Positions 1 to 9,371 are shown, counted from the stretch's first letter. The stretch: DNA of 64,000 nucleotides from CAVQRB01 sp963715055 (GCA_963715055.1 CAVQRB010000014.1:104634-168633); one strand, 5' to 3'. A program made the numbers and translations. Notes: generated from the sequence alone by a model not told the origin.

Positions 1-5
1 CGGCG

Positions 6-1088
6 TCAGAGCTCCTTGAACTGCCGCACCGCATGCACGACGCGGCGGCAGGCGCTTTCATCGCCGACCGTGATGCGCAGGCAATGCGGCAGCTTGTAGC
101 CCGCGACCTGGCGCACGATCAGCCCTTCGCCCTTGAGGTAGGCATCGCAGGCCTGCGCCTCCGCGGGATCCGCGAACCGTGCCAAGACGAAGTTGGCCAG
201 CGACACATCCGACGGCACGCCAAGCTCGGCCAGCGCATCGGCGAGCCATGTCCGCCAGCGCGCATTCTCGCGGCGGCAATGGTCCGCATAGGCGGTGTCG
301 CGCACCGCCGCCTCCGCTGCCACAAGGGCTGCCGTGGAAAGGTTGAAAGGGCCGCGCACCCGGTTCAAAACGGCGATGATCTCCGACGGCCCATAGCCCC
401 AGCCGACCCGCAGGCCGCCAAGCCCGTAGAGTTTCGAAAAGGTACGGGTCATGACGACGTTCTGGCGCGCGTCCACGAGCCTTGCCCCGCCGTCGTACTC
501 CTCGACATATTCGGCATAGGCACCGTCCAGCACCAGAAGCGTCTGGCGCGGCAGGCCATCGGCCAGTCGCGCCACATCCGACGCACCGATCATTGTGCCT
601 GTGGGGTTGTTGGGGTTGGCGATGAAGACAAGCGCCGTCCTGTCGGTGCAGGCCGCAAGGATCGCGTCCACATCGGTCACACGCTCCCGTTCGCGTACCT
701 CGACCGGGGTCGCACCCGCCGCAAGGGCGGAAATGCGATACATGCCGAAGCCATGTTCGGTGTGGATCACGTCCTGCCCCGGCCCGGCATAGGCCTGACA
801 GAGGAAGTGGATGATCTCATCCGAGCCCACGCCGCAGATGATACGCTCCGCGTCCAGCCCGTGAACCTCGGCGATGGCCGTGCGCAGGCTGGCGTGATCC
901 GTCGTCGGATAGCGGTGCAGGTCATGGACCGCGCGCGCATAGGCCGCCTTGGTCGCATCACTCGGACCCAGCGGGTTCTCGTTGGAACTCAGCTTGATCG
1001 CATTGTCGCGCCCCGGCACATGCGCGGCCCCGCCCTGATAGAGCGAAATTTCCATGATGCCGGGTTGCGGGCGGATCATTGTCGTCAT
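6..1088 (-). CDS. hisC: Histidinol-phosphate aminotransferase
   Basis: PLP-dependent class I/II aminotransferase of about 360 residues, the usual HisC length. It converts imidazole-acetol phosphate and glutamate to histidinol phosphate in histidine synthesis. Visible motifs are the substrate-side SSNENPLGPS near residues 34-43, ANPNNPTG in the middle, and the PLP-lysine motif TRTFSKLYGLGGLRVGW. The ATG at 1088 has AGGAG about 8 nt upstream. The next gene upstream on the same strand (homospermidine synthase) lies 53 bp away, so they may be cotranscribed. Paralogous aminotransferases acting on aromatic amino acids share this fold, so physiological substrate is inferred. Confidence 0.9.
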   Translation of the reverse strand: MTTMIRPQPGIMEISLYQGGAAHVPGRDNAIKLSSNENPLGPSDATKAAYARAVHDLHRYPTTDHASLRTAIAEVHGLDAERIICGVGSDEIIHFLCQAYAGPGQDVIHTEHGFGMYRISALAAGATPVEVRERERVTDVDAILAACTDRTALVFIANPNNPTGTMIGASDVARLADGLPRQTLLVLDGAYAEYVEEYDGGARLVDARQNVVMTRTFSKLYGLGGLRVGWGYGPSEIIAVLNRVRGPFNLSTAALVAAEAAVRDTAYADHCRRENARWRTWLADALAELGVPSDVSLANFVLARFADPAEAQACDAYLKGEGLIVRQVAGYKLPHCLRITVGDESACRRVVHAVRQFKEL

Positions 1089-1141
1089 CTGCGATCTCCT
1101 GTCGCGCGCTGTTTACCGGGGCCTGCCCACCTGCGCCAGCA

Positions 1142-2560
1142 TCAACTCGCGAGCACGTTGCGGAAAAGCCAGGGGTCGCTGTCGTCGATGTCCTCCGGGA
1201 ACAGCGCCCATCGGTCCTGAAGCGGCGTCCAGTCGGTGTAATGCGCCTCCACCGGGCCAAGATAGGGGCGTTGCACCTCGAGGCAACGGGCGTGATCCAT
1301 CTCGTCCGTTTCGACGATGCCGGCGCGCGGATTTTCCAGCGCCCAGACCATTCCCGCCAGCACGGCGGAGGTCACCTGCAGGCCGGTCGCATTCTGATAG
1401 GGGGCCAGTTTCCGGGCCTCCGCATTGGAGAGCCGCGAGCCGAACCAGAGCGCGTTCTTCTCATGCCCGTAAAGCAGCACGCCCAATTCATCGATGCCCT
1501 CGACGATTTCGTCGGGTTCGAGGATTTCGTGCACGGTCTGCTGGCGACCCGAGCCGAACATCTCGTGCAGCGACAAAACAGCGTCGTCACAGGGGTGATA
1601 GGCATAATGACAGGTCGGCCGGAAATCCGGCGCATGGGCGGGACCGACGGTGTAGTAGTCGGAGATCGATACCGCCTCGTTGTGCGTGACCAGAAAGCCG
1701 AATTGCGGCCCCGGTGTCGGGCACCAGGTATGCACGCGGGTGATCGCCCCCGGACGCTCCAGCCAGATCGCGGCCTGACATCCGGTGTCATGGCCGTGAC
1801 CGTTCTCCGGAAACCAGGTCTCATGCGTGCCCCAGCCAAGCTCGGCGGGCTGGAAACCTTCCGAGATGAACCCTTCCACCGACCAGGTGTTCACGAAGGT
1901 GCCGCGCGGGCGCGGTGTGCGTCGCGCCTGCGTGTCCCGCTCCGCGATATGGACGCCCTTGACGCCCAGATCCTTCATGAGATTACCCCAGCCGGTCCGG
2001 TCCCAGGGCGTGGCGATATCGCGGCCGGTATCCTTCGCCAGGGTCAGCAGCGCTTCCTTCACGAACCAGCTGACCATGCCGGGATTGGCCCCGCAACAGG
2101 AAACGGCGGTCGGACCACCCGGGTTCGCGGCCTTTTCATCCCGCACTTTTTGGCGCAGGGCATAATTGGTGCGCTCCGCGTTTTCCGTGGTCTCGAAGTA
2201 GAAGCCAGCCCAGGGCTCCACGACGGTATCGATGTAGAGCACTCCCAACTCGCGGCAGTATTTCATGATGTCGAGAGAGGAGGTATCCACGCTCAGGTTC
2301 ACGCAGAAGCCGCGTCCTTCCTTGAAGATCCCGCCAAGTATCTCACGGTAGTTTTCCCGCGTGATCGCTTCCTGCAAATGGCGGATCTTGCGCTGATGCA
2401 GAAATGTGTGAACATCCTCGTTGGGTTCGATCACCACCAGCTTGTCCGCGTCATAATCGAAATGCCGCTCGATCAGCGGCAAGGTGCCGCGTCCGATGGA
2501 GCCGAAGCCGATGATGACGATTGCCCCGTCAATGCGGCCATAGTTCGGATAGGTGGTCAT
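1142..2560 (-). CDS. hss: Homospermidine synthase
   Basis: About 472 residues. Makes sym-homospermidine from putrescine (or spermidine plus putrescine) in an NAD-dependent reaction; a common polyamine route in Alphaproteobacteria. The N-terminus carries a Rossmann motif (VIIGFGSIGRGTLPLIER, about residues 13-30) and the family feature DTVVEPWAGFYF follows later. The frame stays open to 2632, but the ATG at 2560 has a strong AGGAGG 7 nt upstream and begins MTTYPNYGRI, so it is preferred. Lies just upstream of hisC on the same strand. Confidence 0.92.
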   Translation of the reverse strand: MTTYPNYGRIDGAIVIIGFGSIGRGTLPLIERHFDYDADKLVVIEPNEDVHTFLHQRKIRHLQEAITRENYREILGGIFKEGRGFCVNLSVDTSSLDIMKYCRELGVLYIDTVVEPWAGFYFETTENAERTNYALRQKVRDEKAANPGGPTAVSCCGANPGMVSWFVKEALLTLAKDTGRDIATPWDRTGWGNLMKDLGVKGVHIAERDTQARRTPRPRGTFVNTWSVEGFISEGFQPAELGWGTHETWFPENGHGHDTGCQAAIWLERPGAITRVHTWCPTPGPQFGFLVTHNEAVSISDYYTVGPAHAPDFRPTCHYAYHPCDDAVLSLHEMFGSGRQQTVHEILEPDEIVEGIDELGVLLYGHEKNALWFGSRLSNAEARKLAPYQNATGLQVTSAVLAGMVWALENPRAGIVETDEMDHARCLEVQRPYLGPVEAHYTDWTPLQDRWALFPEDIDDSDPWLFRNVLAS

Positions 2561-2781
2561 TCTGGCCTCCTGCAAATGGGTTGCAGGGGTGATGCATGAG
2601 CAGGGCTGGCAGGTCAATGCTGCTGTCGGCATCTCGCTTCACGCTGCCGAGGTTTCGAAAGGGCATAGGCTGCTATGCGGACTAAGCAGCCTTCGCTATC
2701 CTTTAGGATAGGCCAACTTTTCATAGTTGATTTCTAAATGTACTGATTGAACTCTGACCGAAAATTAGATGGGAAAGACAA

Positions 2782-4671
2782 ATGAGTTCACTGAACCGTC
2801 GAAGCTTGTTGAAAGCCAGCGTGTCAACGTTAGCAGTTTTACTGCCATTTGGTGCTGTTGTTGGCCAAACCAGCTCTCTTTCTGATCTCGGCACAAAAGT
2901 CATTCCGCTCCCAACAGTCACTGTCTATACCGCACGGGAAGTTCTCACTCTTGATCCGGCGAAACCCGTTGTGGATGCTGTCGCAGTGGTGGACGAACGC
3001 ATCCTTTTGACTGGCACCCTGCAAGATGTAGTGGATACTCTCAAAGGGCAACGTCACACGATAGACACCAGGTTTGCCGATAAAGTGATCGTGCCAGGTT
3101 TCATTGCCCAGCATGACCATCCGCTGTTGGCCGCGCTCACCATGTCCTCAGAAATCTTGTCGATCGAGGACTGGGTTTTGCCGTTCGGAACAGTCCCAGC
3201 TGTCCGGGACAAGCAGGACTTCGTCGAACGTCTAACAAAGGCTGTTCAAGCGAGGACAGACCCCGCTGAACCGATCGTGTCCTGGGGTTACCACCCGGCG
3301 TTTTACGGGCCACTAACGCGCGAAGATCTTGATGCGATCAGCGCCACACAACCAATACTGGTGTGGGCGCGGTCCTGCCACGAGATGATCTTGAACAGTG
3401 TTGCACTTGAAATCGGTGGGGTTACCCAGGAATTGGTCGAAGGATTATCTCCCACCGAAAAAATGCAATCGAGCTTTGCCGAGGGCAGGTTTTGGGAACA
3501 AGGGCTGTTTGCGGTTCTGCCCAATATCGCGCCTCTTGCGGCCTCTCCTGAGCGGTTGCAAGCCGGGCTGGAACTCACCCGAGACTACATGCACGCCAAA
3601 GGCGTTACTTTTGGAAATGAGCCCGGCGGCATTCTGTCAAAGCCCGTACAGGATGGTATAAACGCTGTTTTTTCGAGCCCGGATATGCCTTTCCGCTGGT
3701 CCTTCATGCCGGATGCAAAATCGCTGGTAAAGGCATACCCTGACGATGCTCAGGTGATAGCAGAAACAGAAAACCTCAGTGGTTGGTATGGTGGAATGAC
3801 AAGCCTTGCGCCCAAGCAAGCCAAACTGTTTGCAGATGGTGCTATCTATTCCTTGTTGATGAAAGTCCGCGACGCCTATCTGGACGGGCACGAAGGCGAG
3901 TGGATGATGGACAAGAGTGATTTCGATCGCGCGTTCCGGATTTATTGGGATGCTGGTTATCAAATCCATGTGCATGTAAACGGAGATGCTGGTCTGGATC
4001 GTGTACTGGATACACTTGAGATGAATCTGCGTCGCAATCCCCGGTATGATCACCGGACAGTTCTGGTTCACTTTGCGGTGAGCGCTGAAGATCAGGTAAA
4101 GCGGATTGTAGATCTTGGCGCAATCGTCAGCGCCAACCCGTATTATGTCACAGCTCTTGCTGATCAATATTCCAAGGTTGGTCTGGGCCCTGAACGTGCG
4201 GATTCAATGGTCCGGATCGGCGATGTATCACGCGCGGGCATTTCCTGGTCTCTGCATTCGGACATGCCAATGGCTCCGGGCGATCCGCTGTTTCTGATGT
4301 GGAGCGCCGTAAACCGGGTCACATCTTCCGGTCGGGTAGCAGGGCCGGAACAAAGGGTCCGCGCAGAAGATGCGTTGCGTGGAGTGACAATCGAGGCCGC
4401 ATATTCGCTCAAGCTCGAAGACGAGATCGGCAGTATCGAACCGGGAAAGCGCGCCAATTTTACCGTTCTTGATCGTAACCCGCTCAAAGTCGATCCTATG
4501 GAAATCCGGGACGTAAAGGTTTGGGGAACTGTTATGGAGGGCCGAATTCAGCCGGTAGAAGCGACTGAAAGGAAAGCTTCGCTGATGGAGCCAACCCCAG
4601 TCGAATCAAGCCGCGCATTCGCAGAAGCATCCTTCCAACATGCACTCAAAGTGTTACATTATCACCTTTAG
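2782..4671 (+). CDS. Tat-exported amidohydrolase (YtcJ/amidohydrolase-3 type)
   Basis: 629 residues. The N-terminus has a twin-arginine signal (NRRSLLKAS followed by a hydrophobic stretch), so a periplasmic enzyme is likely. The amidohydrolase-3 core is visible: GFIAQHDHP (HxH metal ligands, about residue 110), HVHVNGDAG, HFAVSAEDQ and the metal Asp in SLHSDMPMAPGDP. This family hydrolyses C-N bonds of unknown small substrates; the substrate here cannot be told. By eye the G+C is near 50%, far below both flanks, and codon use differs, so recent acquisition is likely. It stands alone with no cotranscribed neighbour. Confidence 0.85.
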   Translation: MSSLNRRSLLKASVSTLAVLLPFGAVVGQTSSLSDLGTKVIPLPTVTVYTAREVLTLDPAKPVVDAVAVVDERILLTGTLQDVVDTLKGQRHTIDTRFADKVIVPGFIAQHDHPLLAALTMSSEILSIEDWVLPFGTVPAVRDKQDFVERLTKAVQARTDPAEPIVSWGYHPAFYGPLTREDLDAISATQPILVWARSCHEMILNSVALEIGGVTQELVEGLSPTEKMQSSFAEGRFWEQGLFAVLPNIAPLAASPERLQAGLELTRDYMHAKGVTFGNEPGGILSKPVQDGINAVFSSPDMPFRWSFMPDAKSLVKAYPDDAQVIAETENLSGWYGGMTSLAPKQAKLFADGAIYSLLMKVRDAYLDGHEGEWMMDKSDFDRAFRIYWDAGYQIHVHVNGDAGLDRVLDTLEMNLRRNPRYDHRTVLVHFAVSAEDQVKRIVDLGAIVSANPYYVTALADQYSKVGLGPERADSMVRIGDVSRAGISWSLHSDMPMAPGDPLFLMWSAVNRVTSSGRVAGPEQRVRAEDALRGVTIEAAYSLKLEDEIGSIEPGKRANFTVLDRNPLKVDPMEIRDVKVWGTVMEGRIQPVEATERKASLMEPTPVESSRAFAEASFQHALKVLHYHL

Positions 4672-4748
4672 CTTTTAAAGCAATTCACAGGCTAAAATCG
4701 TATGACCGCTTCGGGCTCGAAACCAACCTTCGCTCTACCGAGCGAACA

Positions 4749-4780
4749 GAAAAAACCGCCCGGAACAGGACCGGGCGGTT
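4749..4780 (-). terminator. Intrinsic terminator of rpsD
   Basis: Perfect 10-bp stem (4754-4763 with 4771-4780) and a 7-nt loop, read on the minus strand, followed by a run of T at 4755-4750. It sits 27 nt beyond the rpsD stop codon. Confidence 0.9.
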
Positions 4781-4806
4781 CAACAGCTGCAGCGCTGCAA
4801 AGTAAC

Positions 4807-5427
4807 TTAGTTCTTGGCGTAGAATTCCACGACGAGGTTCGGTTCCATGATCACCGGATAGGGCACATCGCCGAGGTGCGGCGTGCGCACAAAGGTCGCG
4901 GTCAGCTTGGAGTGGTCGACCTCGAGGTAGTCCGGCACGTCGCGCTCGGCCAATTGGGTGGCTTCGAGGATCGCGGCCATCTGCTTGGAGCGGTCGCGGA
5001 CCTCGATCACGTCACCCTCTTTCACGCGGTAGGAGGGGATGTTCACGATCTTGCCGTTCACGCGCACATGCTTGTGGTTCACGAACTGGCGCGCAGCGAA
5101 CACGGTCGCCACGAACTTCGCGCGGTAGACCACGGCGTCGAGGCGGCGCTCCAGCAGACCGATCAGGTTCTCACCGGTGTCACCCTTGACGCGCTCGGCT
5201 TCGGCGTAGATGCGGCGGAACTGCTTTTCGGTCAGATCGCCGTAGTAGCCTTTCAGCTTCTGCTTGGCGCGCAGTTGCGTGCCGAAATCGGAAATCTTGC
5301 CCTTGCGGCGTTGGCCATGCTGGCCGGGGCCATATTCGCGGCGGTTGACCGGGGACTTCGGGCGACCCCAGATGTTTTCGCCCATGCGGCGGTCGATCTT
5401 GTGTTTGGCAGACGTGCGTTTGGTCAC
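4807..5427 (-). CDS. rpsD: 30S ribosomal protein S4
   Basis: 206 residues, the family length. S4 is a primary 16S rRNA binding protein that starts assembly of the small subunit body. The N-terminal domain and the S4 RNA-binding domain (LERRLDAVVYRAKFV, then HKHVRVNGKIVNIPSY) are clear. It is transcribed alone on the minus strand, not in the alpha operon, as is usual in Alphaproteobacteria, and ends in a strong intrinsic terminator. Confidence 0.97.
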   Translation of the reverse strand: MTKRTSAKHKIDRRMGENIWGRPKSPVNRREYGPGQHGQRRKGKISDFGTQLRAKQKLKGYYGDLTEKQFRRIYAEAERVKGDTGENLIGLLERRLDAVVYRAKFVATVFAARQFVNHKHVRVNGKIVNIPSYRVKEGDVIEVRDRSKQMAAILEATQLAERDVPDYLEVDHSKLTATFVRTPHLGDVPYPVIMEPNLVVEFYAKN

Positions 5428-5536
5428 GGCTGATCTCCTTCCTTGAGGCCCATGCGGGCGATGAAGGGCGTTGTCCTCTGGATCGCTCCTGACAGGCTGC
5501 CCCTTGCGGGAGCCACCAACACCAATGAAGTCGCGC

Positions 5537-6142
5537 TTATACTGCGGGGTTTTCGAGAGTCAACGCCCGTTTCGCGCCGATTTCCGCAACCGGTGCGTGA
5601 CAGGGACAGGTCACGAGGTGATCGTTGACCATCCCCACCGCCTGCATGAAGGCGTAAACGATCGTGGGGCCGCAGAACTTGAACCCTTCGGCCTTGAGGT
5701 CCTTCGAAATCTGCGCCGAAAGGGCGGTTTGCGCCGGGACCTGCGATTGCAGCGCCCAGCGGTTCTGCAAGGGCGCATTGTCCATGTAGGCCCAGAGGAA
5801 GCGATCGAACCCACCGCGGGCCTCAAGACGCTGCCATGCCTGCGCATTGGTGATCGTGGCCTCGATCTTGCCCCGGTGACGGATAATGCCCTTGTCCTGA
5901 AGCAGAAGCGCAACCTCCCGCTCGCCCCAGCAGGCGATCACATTCGGGTCGAAATCGGCGAATGCAGCCCGGAAACTGTCGCGTTTTTTAAGGATCGTGA
6001 TCCAGCTCAATCCCGCCTGGAAGCCGTCGAGCACGAGCTTTTCCCAGAGCGCACGGCTGTCGAACTCCGGTACGCCCCATTCGGTGTCATGATAATCAAG
6101 GTAAATCTGTTCAGGCCCTGCCCAGCCGCATCTTTCCACCAT
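5537..6142 (-). CDS. tag: DNA-3-methyladenine glycosylase I
   Basis: 201 residues. Removes 3-methyladenine from alkylated DNA as the first step of base excision repair. Family motifs are MVERCGWAG at the start, YHDTEWGVP, the helix-hairpin-helix region GLSWITILKKR, and the C-terminal NDHLVTCPCHAP. The N-terminal Cys/His and the C-terminal His/Cys are the zinc ligands of E. coli Tag. Single gene between rpsD and the divergent EAL gene. Confidence 0.93.
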   Translation of the reverse strand: MVERCGWAGPEQIYLDYHDTEWGVPEFDSRALWEKLVLDGFQAGLSWITILKKRDSFRAAFADFDPNVIACWGEREVALLLQDKGIIRHRGKIEATITNAQAWQRLEARGGFDRFLWAYMDNAPLQNRWALQSQVPAQTALSAQISKDLKAEGFKFCGPTIVYAFMQAVGMVNDHLVTCPCHAPVAEIGAKRALTLENPAV

Positions 6143-6273
6143 TCGCCTCCTGAAGTGACAGCGCGTCGATCCGCCTGCCTAAAACTTGTCTAGAATAGGA
6201 ACAAAATGCGAAGATTCACCAACAATTAGGGAATACCGCAGAATCTGTGCTGACACGCCCGACGAGGATTCTC

Positions 6274-7116
6274 ATGTCCGGACCCAGAAAACGACTGTTG
6301 GCAGATCTTCCCCCGGGCAGTGAAAGCCCTTTGGATCATGCGGTAAGCAGCCGCGATCGCGATTCCATGAACATGGTGTCGGCCGCCATTCGCCACAGGC
6401 AGGTGTTACTCGCCTTCCAGCCGGTGATGCAGGCCCGGGCCGCCGACCGGGTCGCTTTCTACGAAGGGCTGATCCGCGTTCTCGACGAAACGGGGCGCGT
6501 TATTCCGGCCGGTGCCTTCATGGGCGCCATCGAGAACACGGAACTCGGGCGGCAACTCGACACATTGGCGCTCAACCTCGGGCTCAAGGCGCTGCATGAA
6601 AACCCGGGCCTCAGGTTGTCGATCAACATGTCCGCGCGCTCGATCGGCTTCCGGGAGTGGAACCAGACGCTGGAACGCTGGTTGAAACGGAACTCGACAA
6701 TCGCGGAACGGCTCGTGCTCGAGATCACCGAAAGCTCGGCGATGATGGTGCCGGAGCTTGTCTCTGATTTCATGGACCGCTTGCAGATGCGCGGCATCTG
6801 CTTTGCGATGGACGACTTCGGCTCAGGATACACCGCACTGCGCTACTTCAAGGACTTCTTCTTCGACATCATCAAGATTGACCGCCAGTTCATTCAGGGG
6901 ATCGCTGAGGACAGCGACAACCAGGCCATGACTGCCGCTCTGGTTTCGATCGCGCGGCATTTCGACATGATCACCGTGGCCGAATTCGTCGAAAACGAGG
7001 CGGACGCAGACGTCTTGACCCAGCTTGGCGTCGATTGCCTGCAAGGGCACTACTTCGGCGCGGCCACAACCAGACCGCATTGGTTGCAGGACAGCGCACT
7101 CAAGAAGGCGGTCTGA
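6274..7116 (+). CDS. EAL-domain cyclic-di-GMP phosphodiesterase (stand-alone)
   Basis: About 280 residues and essentially only an EAL domain, so a soluble c-di-GMP phosphodiesterase or c-di-GMP binder. The signature EAL triad is EGL here (FYEGLIRV). The metal and catalytic motifs NMSARS, LEITESS, DDFGSGY, KIDRQF and QGHYFG are retained, so activity is plausible. No receiver or PAS domain is visible. The ATG at 6274 is preferred because GAGG lies about 8 nt upstream; an in-frame GTG at 6247 is the alternative. Downstream lies the phaAB pair, 180 bp away. Confidence 0.88.
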   Translation: MSGPRKRLLADLPPGSESPLDHAVSSRDRDSMNMVSAAIRHRQVLLAFQPVMQARAADRVAFYEGLIRVLDETGRVIPAGAFMGAIENTELGRQLDTLALNLGLKALHENPGLRLSINMSARSIGFREWNQTLERWLKRNSTIAERLVLEITESSAMMVPELVSDFMDRLQMRGICFAMDDFGSGYTALRYFKDFFFDIIKIDRQFIQGIAEDSDNQAMTAALVSIARHFDMITVAEFVENEADADVLTQLGVDCLQGHYFGAATTRPHWLQDSALKKAV

Positions 7117-7295
7117 CCACCCGGCAAGACTTGCGCTCGGAACATGACGGCTTTCCACCCCAGCGTGCCGCATTTGGTTGCCGGACCCCGCGTCATGCGG
7201 TATGACCCATTTCCATGGGGAGAGGGGTCGCGGCATCTGATTTGACCTGCGCATGAAAACGTCCCGCTCCAGTAACTGGCAAAGGACCAATCACC

Positions 7296-8471
7296 ATGAC
7301 GAATGTCGTAATCGCATCGGCCGCGAGAACTGCCGTAGGCAGCTTCGGAGGCTCTTTCGCAACCACCCCGGCCCACTTGCTCGGGGCAGCTGTTCTGAAA
7401 GAGGTCGCCGCCCGCGCCGGCGTGGATGCGTCGGAAGTCTCCGAAACGATCCTCGGACAAGTCCTCACCGCGGCCCAGGGTCAGAACCCCGCGCGGCAGG
7501 CACATATCCACGCAGGCTTCCCGCAGGAAAGCTCGGCCTGGACCATCAACCAGGTCTGCGGGTCCGGTCTGCGCGCCGTAGCGCTCGCGGCCCAGCACAT
7601 CCAGCTTGGCGATGCCGCCATCGTCGTCGCCGGTGGCCAGGAAAACATGACCCTCTCGCCGCATGCCGCTTCGCTGCGCGCAGGCCACAAGATGGGCGAC
7701 ATGCAGTATATCGACACCATGATCCGGGACGGTCTCTGGGATGCGTTCAACGGCTATCACATGGGTCAGACGGCGGAAAACGTCGCCGAGAAATGGCAGA
7801 TCAGCCGCGACCAGCAGGACGCCTTCGCCGTTGCCTCGCAGAACAAGGCCGAGGCCGCGCAGAAGGCTGGCAAGTTCGCAGATGAGATCGTGGCATTCAC
7901 CGTCAAGGGCCGCAAGGGTGACACGGTCGTCGATCAGGACGAGTACATTCGCCATGGTGCGACCATGGAGGCGATGCAGAAGCTGCGCCCCGCCTTCACC
8001 AAGGACGGCTCGGTCACGGCTGCCAATGCGTCGGGCCTGAACGACGGTGCCGCAGGTGCCCTGATGATGTCCGCCGATGAGGCCGAGAAGCGCGGCATTG
8101 AACCGCTGGCGCGAATCGCAAGCTACGCCACGGTCGGTCTGGACCCCGCCATCATGGGCGCGGGCCCGATCTACGCCAGCCGCAAGGCACTGGAAAAGGC
8201 CGGCTGGAAAGCGGAAGACCTTGATCTGGTGGAGGCGAATGAAGCCTTCGCGGCGCAGGCCTGTGCCGTCAACAAGGACATGGGTTGGAACCCCGAAATC
8301 GTCAACGTCAATGGCGGGGCCATTGCCATCGGCCACCCGATCGGGGCCTCCGGTGCCCGCATCCTGAACACGCTGCTCTTCGAAATGAAACGCCGCAACG
8401 CCAAGAAAGGCCTCGCCACTCTTTGCATCGGCGGCGGCATGGGCGTGGCGATGTGCCTCGAGCGCCCCTGA
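7296..8471 (+). CDS. phaA: Acetyl-CoA acetyltransferase (PHB thiolase)
   Basis: 391 residues. Condenses two acetyl-CoA into acetoacetyl-CoA, first step of polyhydroxybutyrate synthesis. The acyl-accepting Cys is at residue 88 (NQVCGSGLRA), the base His in GGAIAIGHPIGASGAR, and the second Cys in CIGGGMGVAMC. The gene is followed by phaB on the same strand, which fixes the biosynthetic role over a degradative thiolase. Intergenic hairpin lies between the two genes. Confidence 0.93.
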   Translation: MTNVVIASAARTAVGSFGGSFATTPAHLLGAAVLKEVAARAGVDASEVSETILGQVLTAAQGQNPARQAHIHAGFPQESSAWTINQVCGSGLRAVALAAQHIQLGDAAIVVAGGQENMTLSPHAASLRAGHKMGDMQYIDTMIRDGLWDAFNGYHMGQTAENVAEKWQISRDQQDAFAVASQNKAEAAQKAGKFADEIVAFTVKGRKGDTVVDQDEYIRHGATMEAMQKLRPAFTKDGSVTAANASGLNDGAAGALMMSADEAEKRGIEPLARIASYATVGLDPAIMGAGPIYASRKALEKAGWKAEDLDLVEANEAFAAQACAVNKDMGWNPEIVNVNGGAIAIGHPIGASGARILNTLLFEMKRRNAKKGLATLCIGGGMGVAMCLERP

Positions 8472-8480
8472 TCGCGACAG

Positions 8481-8506
8481 CGGTGCGGCATTCTCTTGCC
8501 GCACCG
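8481..8506 (+). promoter_or_regulatory. phaA-phaB intercistronic hairpin
   Basis: Perfect 10-bp inverted repeat (8481-8490 with 8497-8506) and a 6-nt loop, 9 nt after the phaA stop. No T run follows, so it is more likely an mRNA-stability or partial-attenuation element than a full terminator. Confidence 0.6.
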
Positions 8507-8578
8507 TCACGCAATAAAGTTGCGCATCGAAATCGATTTGCGTAACACTCTAAACAGCAAGTTCAAGGAGAATACACC

Positions 8579-9301
8579 ATGTCCCGTGTCGCACTCGTCA
8601 CCGGAGGCAGCCGCGGAATCGGCGCTGCCATTTCAAACGCCCTCAAGGCCGCAGGCTATTCCGTCGCGGCGACTTATGCCGGCAATGACGAAGCCGCTGC
8701 CAAGTTCACCGAAGAAACCGGCATCAAGACCTACAAGTGGAACGTTGCGGACTACGATGCGTCCAAGGACGGGCTGGCGCAGGTCGAAGCGGACCTCGGC
8801 CCGATCGACGTCGTTGTGGCGAACGCCGGGATCACCCGCGACGCGCCTTTCCACAAGATGACGCCGCAACAATGGCAGGAAGTGATCGACACCAACCTGA
8901 CCGGAGTTTTCAACACGGTGCATCCGATCTGGCCGGGGATGCGCGACCGCAAATTCGGGCGCATCATTGTGATCAGCTCGATCAACGGCCAGAAAGGGCA
9001 GTTCGCCCAGGTGAACTATGCCGCGACCAAGGCCGGCGATCTCGGCATTGTCAAATCCCTGGCACAAGAAGGCGCACGCGCCGGGATCACTGCCAATGCG
9101 ATCTGTCCGGGCTACATCGCGACGGACATGGTGATGGCTGTGCCGGAAAAGGTGCGCGAGTCGATCATCGCGCAGATTCCCGCCGGTCGCCTCGGAGAGC
9201 CCGAGGAAATCGCGCGCTGCGTCGTCTTCCTAGCCTCCGATGATGCAGGTTTCATCAACGGATCGACGATTTCGGCCAACGGCGCTCAATTCTTCGTCTA
9301 A
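8579..9301 (+). CDS. phaB: Acetoacetyl-CoA reductase
   Basis: 240-residue short-chain dehydrogenase. Reduces acetoacetyl-CoA to (R)-3-hydroxybutyryl-CoA with NADPH, the monomer for PHB. It shows the cofactor loop VTGGSRGIGAA, NAGITRDAPFHKM, the ISSINGQKGQFAQVNY block typical of PhaB, and the catalytic YxxxK (YAATK). AAGGAG lies 8 nt upstream of the ATG. The 107-bp gap after phaA holds only a hairpin. The polymerase (phaC) is not in this window. Confidence 0.94.
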   Translation: MSRVALVTGGSRGIGAAISNALKAAGYSVAATYAGNDEAAAKFTEETGIKTYKWNVADYDASKDGLAQVEADLGPIDVVVANAGITRDAPFHKMTPQQWQEVIDTNLTGVFNTVHPIWPGMRDRKFGRIIVISSINGQKGQFAQVNYAATKAGDLGIVKSLAQEGARAGITANAICPGYIATDMVMAVPEKVRESIIAQIPAGRLGEPEEIARCVVFLASDDAGFINGSTISANGAQFFV

Positions 9302-9306
9302 TTGTT

Positions 9307-9347
9307 CAAAAAAAGGAAAGGGCCAGTGATTTTCCTGGCCCTTTCCT
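9307..9347 (-). terminator. Intrinsic terminator of the 37-residue gene (and a hairpin after phaB)
   Basis: A 13-bp stem (9314-9326 with 9335-9347) closes an 8-nt loop. On the minus strand it is followed by a run of T (9314-9308), so it terminates the small gene at 9372-9485. On the plus strand it is a hairpin 12 nt after phaB without a T run. Confidence 0.8.
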
Positions 9348-9371
9348 GTAGCGTGGCTTCCATACTGCGAA

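Noticed and set aside
33..1220. Long open frame on the plus strand opposite hisC
   Set aside because: The minus strand encodes a full HisC with motifs and ribosome site; the antisense frame is open only because of high G+C codon bias and has no family.
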